NCBI GenBank assembly: GCA_022393335.1
Contig: JAJEKB010000412.1
Coordinates: 126,856-190,855, forward strand
DNA length: 64,000 bases
Source of the DNA: Macrotrachela quadricornifera
Lineage: Eukaryota; Rotifera; Eurotatoria; Philodinida; Philodinidae
Reading direction: 5' to 3'
Shown: in pieces, positions 27,001 to 36,827 of the stretch
Numbering within the stretch: the stretch's first letter is position 1
How the letters are laid out: each line of letters starts with the position of its first letter
Made by a program: the position numbers and the translations under genes
The notes under the pieces: model-generated
Told to the model about the DNA's origin: nothing
The model's input: the letters and a program-made list of their open reading frames with translations, nothing else
Databases searched by the model: none

Positions 27001-29910
27001 TCAAATCTATTCTTTGTTTTTTCTATAAAGAATGAAGCAGATTTTAATCCAAATTTATTTTGGTATAAAGAATTAATGTCAACAAGAAAACGAGCTGATG
27101 AATATCGTTCCAATGCACAAACAGATCATTTCAATCGTCATCATACCCTTCAATTACAAACAGGTTTTAATGCTAATCGTAACGATCAAGCATGGGATAT
27201 CAATGAAGATAGTGATAGTGTTATTTCAATTGATCGGTAATAAAAATATTTTATGATATTAAGAAACTGAATAAAGTATAGCAGATATTTAGACTAAGAA
27301 AAGTCGGAAAAGACTCCCATTCATGACGTGTCAAACAGAAATTTAATTATTTGAAGGAGGAACAAAACAATGAACGTTTTCATTATTTTCTCAACTTTCC
27401 TCACTGTTTTATCTGGTTGTGACTTTTGATTTTTAGTATAGAGTTTTCATTGAACCCGACAATTTCTAACTGTTTTCTCTTAAAGCATCGATCAAAATCA
27501 AGATATTATTAAATTGAATGTATAATTTAATGTAAAACAATATGAAATCTACAGTTTGTTCTTCTATACTTACACAGAAACAGAAACAATGAGTTACTGA
27601 AACCTATACTTATAAAAAATAAGGTTCAGTTTTTTGATGGTTGTTAGAAAACATCCTTTTTCTATGAGCTACAGGAAAAAATGACATTACTATTATAAGG
27701 ACAAAACATGGTGGTATTCGGATCACATGAAAGAGAATTCCTCAAACCTTATAATCGGCCCGAACAACAATATGTTTTGTTCTAACAATAGTGGACAAAC
27801 TCTTCTCTAATTCATTTTTATACCTAATTTCGCATACCTTGAAATTGAAGTAAGTTGCTCTAGGTACGCTATGGGCACATAATATTTTATATTTGTTAGT
27901 TTGCTGGTGAGAGCTTTCATTTGGCTCGAATATAGTCAATCTCCTCAACTATCAGTTGGCAACTTTCCATTGCTAGATACATCATAGATTCAGATTCATT
28001 TAGGGCATTTCTTAGTCTCATCAAGTTCTACTTGTGCTCAAACAGCATGCGACAATGGAGATGTTCTCTTATAAGATTATATACCAATGTTGGATGTGTC
28101 CTAATGATCATATTAATTCGGTTGGACATCAATTAACCAAATTTTCTAAGTAATCAAAAAATAAAAACACACGACATATAAATGCTTTACTATTTCTATT
28201 ATAAATCTCTTTCTCAGTAAAATAATCAGATGTATTTTCTGTAGTCGAGCTCGACAAAAAAAGTAACTGTATATTCTCCATACTGATCTAGAAGGAAAGT
28301 ATTCTAACATTTCATATTGATTAGTAGCGCGATCATAACGCTCAAGGATATAAAATCAAAGAAGTAACCTCCGGTTTTTAGTTGTCTTCAGACTTCGTAA
28401 AAGCAGGTTATGCTTTAAAATCGGCTCAAGTCTGACGAAATCCAACTGAAATGTCTGATTAAGATTGTACTTAAATGGTAACTATAGATCTGACTTCAAA
28501 ATCAGTTGAATCAATTGAAGTCAGATTTAAACTTTCATACCTGTTGCAGTCATTACTCCCCTGTGTAAAACTCCTCATTGCTATACGTATTATCGTTACA
28601 ATCATGGTTGTTCAACCTGTGCACTCTTTTATTATAAAAAAATAAAATATCTTTTTTTTTTTGGGCGACTATACTAAATCTATGATTTTTTTTGTAGTGA
28701 TTTAGAACGCGAACGTATTGAAGGTGAACGTCGTCGTGAAAAAGATGCTAGACGAAATGAAGCTGAACGAATTCGTTATGAAAAGTATAATAAATAATAT
28801 TGTAAAAAACAAAAATTTTCCTTTTCATATAAGACAAAGACCATCCCCGTATAAAACTGATCAAGTAGCTCAAACTGATCATTATACTAATCGTCAAACA
28901 GATCGAATTATTTATATTGATGAACCAGTACCAAAACCACCAAGTGTAGCTACAAAAGCATTTGTACGTAATCTTGGTTCATCATCAGTACAGCAACATA
29001 TGTCTTGGGATTCTGAAAGTCTTTATAGTCAAGATACCAATTCAGATATGTTCGTAAATTATTATTGAACGTTTTTATACTTACATAAACAGCTTGTTAT
29101 TTTTCTTTTCTTAGAGATTCACATCATAAATTTTATACAAATAAAAATCAAACATATAATATTAATCATAAAGTATCGCCAAAAAAACAAAAATCTCAAG
29201 GAACAGGAACATATTCACCAATATCAAGTGATCGACAACAAATAGATCGAAATAATAATTATACTTCACCACGAAAAACTCAAGTATAAATTTATCTATT
29301 CAATTATTCTATTAGTTTCATTTATTATTTTTTTTTAAAATAATACAGCATAAGGAAACACATCCAATTGCTGTTTGTCCACCAAAAACTTATCAGGAAA
29401 CTTATAATGCTACTGGTCGACCAAGTTATGATACACATATACATGATAAACGTCCACATACAAGTATAAATGAATGTAACTATATTTAATTTTGAATTAT
29501 TTCCTAATTTATGAAACATTTGTTCGTTGTTGTCTTTTTTTCGATAGATTGTTCATATCCAGGTAGTCGATTTAAAGATGAAGTAACAGAATATTATTAT
29601 GCTGATGAAAATAATCAACAACAACGACGATATCGTACACCTGTTTCAAATTCTGATCAACATTTTGATCGAACTTATAATACATATCATAAAAGTAAAA
29701 TTAATATATGTGAAATTTTTACTTAAATATATTTATATTTTTTTTTAAATAGATGATAATGTTCTTTCAATGGATTCAGCACGATCATTATCATCTAGTT
29801 GTAGTTTAGCATCACAAACACTTGAACGTGCTCAACAAAATATGGGAAAATACTGGGGTGATGATCATCCACAATCATCACCTAAAAAACCAAGTAATGC
29901 TAAGCATTAA
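24005..29910 (+). CDS. MDM1: MDM1-like centriolar microtubule-binding protein
   Basis: Sixteen coding exons join in frame to 699 residues, close to vertebrate MDM1 (about 700-715). Exons: 24005-24016, 24073-24154, 24215-24474, 26032-26082, 26139-26204, 26264-26365, 26436-26651, 26706-26818, 26875-26962, 27031-27236, 28698-28784, 28834-29049, 29115-29283, 29349-29475, 29548-29694, 29753-29910. Family signs are repeated S/T-EY-x-x-x-[YF] motifs (TEYQRNY, SEYKDKY, SEYRTSY, NEFRQKY, SEYQSTY), the stretch FSRFDYKDGKWYKD, the block ADEYRSNAQTDHFNRHH, and a C-terminus with SARSLSSSCSLASQTLERA followed by KYWG, matching the SARSAASSLRAFQTLARAKK..FWG end of vertebrate MDM1. Vertebrate MDM1 binds microtubules through these motifs, sits in centrioles and restrains their duplication. 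Exon 1 has only 12 coding bases. The exon 12 donor (AT then GTTCGT) is the weakest junction. Introns 3 and 10 are about 1.5 kb and hold repeats. Confidence 0.9.
24815..24923. repeat. Short inverted repeat around GCAATGCAGTTACGCGTA
   Basis: The left arm contains AGCAATGCAGTTACGCGTA. The reverse complement of the right arm reads TGCAATGCAGTTACGCGTA, and the pairing continues outward through TTTGAC. The two arms are separated by about 45 bases. It may be a tiny MITE or the end of a larger lost element. No target duplication is obvious. Confidence 0.7.
24969..25648. repeat. Large fold-back inverted repeat inside MDM1 intron 3
   Basis: Bases 24969-25245 read on the minus strand align with 25371-25648 on the plus strand over about 275 bases, at roughly 75-80% by eye. 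Shared blocks include TTTGAAAGAGG, TGGAAGAGATATAAA and ATTTGTAAATGTGTTATA-like ends. The loop is about 125 bases. The minus reading of the left arm is open over 70-85 codons, but the right arm carries stops, so I do not call a gene. I saw no clean target duplication. Confidence 0.72.
27237..28697. other. MDM1 intron 10 (1461 bp) with transposon-like remnant
   Basis: This is the second very long intron of the gene. It contains a minus-strand open stretch with an internal stop (about 27925-28129, see pseudogene entry) and a 10-base-arm hairpin, ATCTGACTTC..GAAGTCAGAT at 28488-28526. Confidence 0.75.
27742..28129 (-). pseudogene. Possible decayed transposase C-terminus (MULE-like?)
   Basis: From an ATG at 28129 the minus strand reads MSNRINMIIRTHPTLVYNLI onward for 33 codons. 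It then meets a TAG and continues in the same frame for another 36 codons (RNALNESESMMYLAMESCQL is inside) to a TGA. A second minus-strand open stretch, 27948-27742, follows in another frame. The NR(I)..HP-x-(L/I)-x-x-(L/F)I pattern recalls the C-terminal end of Mutator-like/FLYWCH-type transposases. That is from memory and weak. Coding texture with stops, inside an enlarged intron, supports a decayed insertion; the family is uncertain. Confidence 0.35.
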
Positions 29911-31661
29911 TCAAAGATTAATACAGACACAAAAAAAATCAATTTTCATTTGTGTTGATTTCTTTTTTTTTATATTATATTATCAGTTTTTTTACCTTTT
30001 TGTTTTTGTGTACATCTGCTTTTTATGATTATTAATACTATTGCAACTGCTCATGGTTTTATATTTGTGCATCGTGTGATTTAATGTTTTTCATAATCCT
30101 TTACAGTAGATTTGTGATATACTAATCCACACATAAATAAATAATATAAATGTAGATTCGTTTAAAATGAGAATAATATAGATTTAAATTGAAATTTCGT
30201 TTTCAATAAAATCAATATAAACTAAATAATTAATTTTTATATAATCAAATTTTAAAGACATGCTCATTTCTTGTCAGATAAAGTTTCAAATATGATTGAT
30301 GAAAATGATAAATAGTATTTGATTATGAATGTTGATCTAATTGATAATGATTAATATTTCAACAGAGTCATGTAGGATTCAATCTTTTCAACTTATACTC
30401 AATTCTCAATGTTCTCTAGTTGAATTCAAGCCCAATTGGTTTGATAAAGATCATATTGCATTTGTCCACAAATCGAATCCGATTGTATAACTCTACATCG
30501 CAGTGATTATCAATAAATGTTAGTAACTACTAGATTTTTTTTATTAGGAACTTCTATTCAACTACTTCTTGGTAAAAGATATAATTAATTATTTTTTTAC
30601 ACGATTTATCTTATAAATCAATATAAATTTAGGCAAATTTACTGTTTGAATATTCCTCTTTCTGCTCACGTTATATTGCGAGAAAACATATCCAATTGTT
30701 AAATTACTTTTTGCTTGCAATTATTATCATTCAATCAATCTCATTAAGTAGTGAAAAATCTGATTTGGTTTAGTTTGCTGGCCTTTCTTTATCGAATTAT
30801 AACCATTTCTACTTGGTTTATGATCTATGGTATAGGTTTCCTGATAAGCTAAATGGTTGAATTTCGAGCTAGAACAAATGTATTTTTATAGATACATTCA
30901 TATTAAAAAAGAAAACTCTATTTTGGATGGCACTATGCTATACTAAAAAGACATTTTCAAGACATGTTGATATCTCAATAAGAATATATTTGTTCTAGCT
31001 CAAACTTTGGCGAATTTTTGATGATGGTAACATCTATCTATGAACAAAATTTCAATCATTTAGCTTATCATAAGTCGAGTAAAACGTTTCGTAGTTCGAT
31101 CAGATAAGCCCAGCAGTCTAAACTAAAATAGATTTTTTCATTATACTCGAAGACTGATCGAATAGAAATAATCACAAGCAAAACGTGATTTGACGGTTGA
31201 AATATGTTTTCTCGTTATTTAAAATATCTGATAAGAATAAATCATATTTCTTTCAAAAAACCCAAAAAAACTCTCTAACATCATATAAATTTCAACTGAA
31301 ATGAAAAAAAATTGTTCATATTCAATATGATATTAAAATGAAATCCAATACGAAATTGAGAAGGTACTTGTAAAAGAAAAAACGATAAAGAATAAGAGGA
31401 TATATAAGTTTATTTTCATCTTCTAAACACATACTTACGAAAAACAAAAAGAAACTTGAAATATTCATTGAGAAAAAAAAAGTAATATAAAAGATGTCGT
31501 TTTGTAAATGAGAAAAATGAGCTGCAGGAAATAAGGAGGATTGTTTCTTGGCAATAAGTTTTTTTTAATGGTCGTTGTCAACAAACAGTATAAAGAAAAA
31601 GAAAGAAAGAGTATGCCACTTGTGTAAAATTGAAACACTCTTGAGAACTCAACAACAAATA
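29911..31661. other. MDM1 3' UTR and spacer before PACRG
   Basis: AATAAA-type signals occur near 30136 and 30202 after the MDM1 stop. The rest is dominated by the fold-back repeat at about 30655-31240. No parkin-like gene lies upstream of PACRG here. Confidence 0.5.
30655..31240. repeat. Long imperfect palindrome (fold-back element)
   Basis: Left arm about 30655-30890 and right arm about 30980-31240 are reverse complements with many substitutions and a roughly 50-base insertion in the right arm. Clear paired blocks are CGAGAAAACATAT, TTTTGCTTG, GATAAGCTAAATG(G/A)TTGAA and GAGCTAGAACAAAT. The loop is about 90 bases. No coding content and no confident target duplication. Confidence 0.72.
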
Positions 31662-32620
31662 ATGGCTACAGCTACATCACCACGTCGTGAAACCAATGCT
31701 CGATTACGCCAAACTGGGCCCTTAGATACGGATGGTTTTACTGTAAAATCTCTCTTAAAAAATGCTAAAGTATCTATATTAATTCGTTAAAATTAAGATT
31801 TAGAAAAGATAAAATAAAAAATTTATTTTAGGTAAATGCTCCACCATCAGCTGAAGCAACACGTATTCGTAATAGCAAACCTACAGCTTTTCGTAAATTT
31901 TATGAACGTGGTGATTTTCCAATAGCACTTGAACATGATACTAAAGGAAATAAAATCGCTTGGAAGGTATAAAATAAACATTTATTTATTTTATAAATTA
32001 TTTCTTTTCTTTTTTTTTAAAATAATAATAGGTTGAAATTGAAAAACTTGATTATCATCATTATTTACCATTATTTTTCGATGGTCTTTGTGAAACTGAA
32101 CATCCATATGATTTTTTTGCTCGTCAAGGTATTCATGATATGCTTGAACATGGTGGAAATAAAATATTACCTGTTATTCCACAACTTATTGTACCAATTA
32201 AAAGTATTTCTTTTGAAAATATATTTTATATGTATATATATTTTTCTTTAGATGCATTAAATACACGAAATCATAAAGTTATTTGTACAACATTAAAAAT
32301 TCTTCAACAATTAGTTATGTCAGCTGATATGATTGGTGAAGCACTTGTTCCGTATTATCGTCAAATTTTACCAATATTTAATCTTTTTAAAAACTGGAAT
32401 TGTAAGAAAATGTTTATATTGTTTTTTTTTTAATTCCTCTTTTTTTCCTTTTTGAAAAGCAAATTTGGGGGATGGAATTGAATATGGACAACAGCGACGT
32501 GAAAATATAGGAGATTTAATTAATGAAACACTTGAAGCTTTTGAACGACATGGTGGCGAAGATGCATTCATTAATATTAAATATATGATACCCACCTATG
32601 AATCAGTTATGCTCAATTAA
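31662..32620 (+). CDS. PACRG: PACRG, axonemal inner-junction protein
   Basis: Five exons (31662-31769, 31832-31966, 32032-32203, 32252-32401, 32460-32620) encode 241 residues. From residue about 50 the match to PACRG is very strong: [19 protein letters not shown], then [20 protein letters not shown], then [20 protein letters not shown], then [15 protein letters not shown], then [20 protein letters not shown], ending near PTYESVMLN. The family is an all-helical armadillo-like fold that, with its partner CFAP20, forms the inner junction between A and B tubules of ciliary doublets. The first 45 residues are divergent, as in other species. The start is the only in-frame ATG before the conserved part. 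Vertebrate PACRG sits head-to-head with PRKN; that arrangement is absent here. Confidence 0.96.
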
Positions 32621-34098
32621 ATAATAATAAAATAAAAAATAAAAACAGAAAACAGAAAACATTGTAGTATTCCAATTGAAAAACTTTTTCTTTGTTTTTC
32701 TTTTATAATGGACAATCATCTGTATTGTACTATATTTTTTTTTTGCAACATAAGAATAAAACAAAGAGGAAATAAATTGATCTTCACATATTAGTGTGAA
32801 TATTTCGTTAAAATATTTAAATGATTTATATAGAAAAAAAAAGTTTTTATAATTTTATTTCATATTGTTCAAATAGTTGGTATATTAAAATTGCACAACA
32901 AATAGTCAATTTTAAAGACTATTTAATAGTTTTAATAAATCCATATCGATTTTCTTTATTTTACAGTATTTTATTTTTTAGTTTTTTCTTGACATTATTA
33001 CCTTTGAACAAAGTTTACTTAGGTTGTATTTGTAATGTACATATATTAAAATAAAGAACAATCACGGGTCAATATCTTGAGCTTTTTATTCGAGTAGAAA
33101 TAAAGAAATGAAGTGATATATGAGCCAACTTTTTACATCTATGTATGGACTAAAAGAAAGAGAAAATGAAAATGAACCTTTCTTTTTTTTACAAAGAGCT
33201 TTATTTAAATGAATTGACCTACTCAGTTATATTATATAGTTCTCTGACATATATTGTCGAAGAACGCGTTAATCCATCAAGGACAAGGTTATTCTAGGAA
33301 AAAAAAATAAATTTTTCAAAATAGTGGAATAATGTACTTATTCGTGAATGTAAAGAATAAATTGCCTAAGGAGATATCAATGTATGACAATCTCGAAAAT
33401 ATAGCTGCAAATAGAAAGTCCGACGATGCATTCAGTGCATTCGTATTTGGATACCGCCATGCATGTTGTATTTTCACAAGGAATTAGTTCTTGTTTATAT
33501 TGTTTACTATCAGAATCATTTCATTAGGCTCTTCAATAGCTCTATTTTCAATGCAAGAAATAAAAATTTTCGTGACGATTCATAATAGAACACTCATAGA
33601 GATGATATTAACATTTGTAGATAATCTCTATAGAAACTAGTGAATATCAAAGAAAAAAAATTAAATCTTTAATAAACTTGAAAATTAGAATTTCAATAAT
33701 ATATTTCAAGCTAACAGTCTATCACATATATTAAAATATGGCTTCGATCTCCTTAGAATTTTAATAATTTAATCATTTATAATTGTATTTCGATAATCAA
33801 AAAATCTCTTTTAGTGCATATGCAAATAAATCAATGTATACATTTATAACTACTCTATTTCCAGTCATATTGTTATCGACTTGCACTATTCATACTTATT
33901 TTACTAGCATATTTATAAATGTTAGTATGATTTGTAATGTTATTACACCACAACAAATAAATTATGTGAAACTGTTAATATCATAGTCATGCGTAGTTTT
34001 AAGATAAGATAATCACCTTGTCATATAATTATCTTTGGTTTTAAACATTTCTATATATTCAACAAGTTGAGTTTTCTTTTTACAAAGAATTTATTAAA
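32621..34098. other. Spacer between PACRG and the small secreted-protein gene
   Basis: Several AATAAA motifs follow the PACRG stop. Beyond them is AT-rich sequence with two short open stretches (32821-33054, 33783-33986 on +) made mostly of Phe/Ile/Tyr codons, as expected by chance. No gene was called. Confidence 0.4.
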
Positions 34099-34639
34099 AT
34101 GAAACTCATTCTATTTCTATTATTAACATTAAATATTTTAATTGTATCAATTAAAACTTGTAAGTTATTTAAAAAATTAATTTTACATTTTATAATTTAA
34201 TTAATATAAATTAGATTCACTTAATAATGATACATCATTACGTGTTATTCCAAATTGGTTAGGTACATTTAATACACAAACAGAATGTGATACGCAACAA
34301 TGTTGTTGTATTTATGGATTAATAACTTTATCAAAAATGAAACCAAATTATTTACGAATTGTAACACAAGTTGACGGTCGTAATTGTCCAGTAGATCACA
34401 GATTTATTCATACAATTTCAATGCCAACTGGTTTTCAAACTGAAATTCCTTTTATGGATGGCCTTGTTGATATTACATTGAGTGCTGATAGTCATGTTAT
34501 TACATTATATAATAAAAATGCTCCAATGTGTAGTGGAAGTGCAATGAGAAATAATGCAAAATCAATAATATTAACTGATTATATGAGAATAATATTAATA
34601 ATTTTAGTTCTTATCAGTGGAAAAAATATTTTTTATTAA
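34099..34639 (+). CDS. Small secreted or GPI-anchored-type protein, unknown family
   Basis: Two exons (34099-34159 and 34215-34639) encode 161 residues. Residues 1-19 (MKLILFLLLTLNILIVSIK) form a classic signal peptide. The mature part has six cysteines, including a QCCCIY cluster near residue 45 and later NCPVD and PMCSG. It has several beta-like hydrophobic stretches. The last about 22 residues are hydrophobic (MRIILIILVLISG) behind a small-residue patch (CSGSAMRNNAKS), which suggests a GPI-anchor signal or a C-terminal membrane segment. I do not recognise the family. Codon use and splice sites match neighbouring genes. A possible 3' splice site (TTTTTACAAAG) lies just before the start. Confidence 0.68.
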
Positions 34640-36827
34640 AAAATGTAAATATAGTTAGTTAATATACATTTAAATGTCTCTTTAGAAAAATTGAATTAGA
34701 TACATAAATCTAATGAATCATAAATCAGATGATTTTTGTATTTGATATATCGTTTTTTTGTCATAGTTTTTGATAATTTTCGGCATCTATATCTTAAACA
34801 AACAGTATGTTATTCTCCAATTATACTATTTGTGGCCATGCATTTCGAATTTATCTTTGGACCTTCATCTATAAATATAATTTTTTCTGTTTGAAAAAAC
34901 TTGCAAAGCAGCAGTACCTACAAACGCTTCTTTTTTAAAATAATCTTTATTATGACCATATAAAACAAACATTTTTATAAATAGATCCACATTTCTTGAG
35001 AGTTCTTACAAAGTATTAAACTTTTCATCTGATTTCTTTGCTATTTTCTCAAAGTACACTAAAACCTATGCCATATAATAATTGCTGGATACTGAAAAAA
35101 CCATGAATTGATCAACCGCAAGATCAAAAATACGTAAAATTCAATTTTTACTAAGTTATAATGAATGCAAAAATTGCTGTCATGTTATAAGAGAAGTAAA
35201 ATATTTCTGTGAATATTGTGATATCTTGGATTTAATTGTTTCTCATTTGAAATTTACACATTCGTAAAATCTTCTTCTCGATCTGCAGAATTAGAGTTCG
35301 ATATACAGAAATAGTTCACTTAATATAAATGAGCACAAAATTTCAAATCTTGCAGTGCCTGTTCTAATTGTCTAAACGAATGGTAATCTTGAAATTTTAT
35401 TTTTGAACTTTTAATAGCAAAGCTTATAAGAACATAGTTTTACGTTTAACAAAATAAAATACGTTTTCCTTCTTTTAAGAATGTATAGAAAATTATTTAA
35501 TAAATTCAATGAAATACTAATAAAGAATGTTCCCAATTATCGAATCGCTTTTTGACTAAGTATATGCTCAAACGATATGATTTTAATGAGCTAATAGACA
35601 ATCTATAGAAGTTTAATTTTTTAGATCTTCAGAGCATAAATATACAATTATTACTAATACTAGTTTTATTATCCTTTAGTAAACATATACTCAATATGTT
35701 TACTAAACAAGCTTTAGTCCGCCTGAAATCTATGTGACTAGTAAGATACTCAGTACTGATAAAGATTGTAAAATTTGGAGATAAATCAATATTTGATAGA
35801 TTATTAAAGAACAACATATGATCTTGCTCAAACATGCATGTATATATTCATTTAATATTTTCTCATGTCATCTTCTTTAGTGAAAACTGCTGATAATCGA
35901 CAATTTTAAGAAATATCATCGATAATTACCGATTTGAATCCAAACATGCCAGTTAATCACAGTTGAAATCTAAACCAACGCCTTTGTTTCGTAATTTTCG
36001 AAAAACTAGATTATTTTGTTTTTATTTAGACTTCATCGCATAGCTCATTCTAATCTAAATATAAATTTGACGTATCGTACTTATTGAATGAGAAAAGAGA
36101 TAGATGGCTAGTGATAAAGAATGAGCATTTGGCAATATGATTTCAAACGGTTAACTGTAATTAGTCAACAGTTTTTAGTTGATCGAAACGGCACGTTTTT
36201 AATCTGTATTCATTAATTTCATTGTTAGCATACGTGTAAAAATATCAGCTCATCTGTCAATATTTTAGTTAATAAGAATCAGAAAAATGAATTCATATAT
36301 TATTTCTCATTTGATTTGTTTTCATCCATTCTCCAGAAACCTTACAAGCTCATGCTAATCAAAAAACTAATTATGTTAAAAATATCAGATGAATGAATAG
36401 TCACATGTTAATATTTAATAATCTATCGGTAATCAGTACTGAATATCTTACTATTCATAAAGATTGAAGCAAAATCAAAATATGTTCAGTCAACATATTG
36501 AATATATTCGTGCAATAGTATAGCAAAACTTGTAATAGTAATAATCGTATATTTGTATTAAGGAAACTAGAATATTTAATAACTCTTTTACTGTTTTGAT
36601 GCTCAATTATTTTTAAATGGCAAGTGCTCATTTAGAAAAGAATGTCTTAAGAAATTCTCTATATTTCAATATCAGAATTACACTTTCCAATTAAATATAG
36701 TATCTATTACATATATTCTGTTACTATAATTGTTGTTTATAATTTATTTTAAATATTTACTGATCAAAAAAAGAAAATTTCTATACAAATAACAATTAAA
36801 TAAAGAAAAAAAAAGAGAAATTTTAAA
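34640..36827. other. Spacer between convergent genes, with fold-back repeat
   Basis: It lies between the 3' end of the secreted-protein gene (+) and the 3' end of the CAMSAP gene (-). The main feature is the pair of inverted arms at 35634-36562. No gene was seen. Confidence 0.45.
35634..36562. repeat. Inverted-repeat element with a 0.6 kb interior
   Basis: Left arm 35634-35822 aligns with the reverse complement of right arm about 36400-36562. Paired blocks include AAATATAC(A/G)ATTATTACTA, TCAATATGTT, TAGTAAGATA(C/T)TCAGTACTGAT and GATAGATTATTAAA. The interior of about 577 bases is not obviously coding. Within the left arm is a separate perfect 14-base-arm hairpin (TTTAGTAAACATAT, 35675-35707). 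It could be a degraded DNA transposon or fold-back element. Confidence 0.65.

Noticed and set aside
31568..31661. N-terminal extension of PACRG from an upstream TTG, or from ATG 31568
   Set aside because: TTG is not an expected eukaryotic start and the ATG at 31568 is out of frame; the ATG at 31662 is the first in-frame one.
32033..32251. 72-codon plus-strand open frame
   Set aside because: Out-of-frame shadow of PACRG exon 3.
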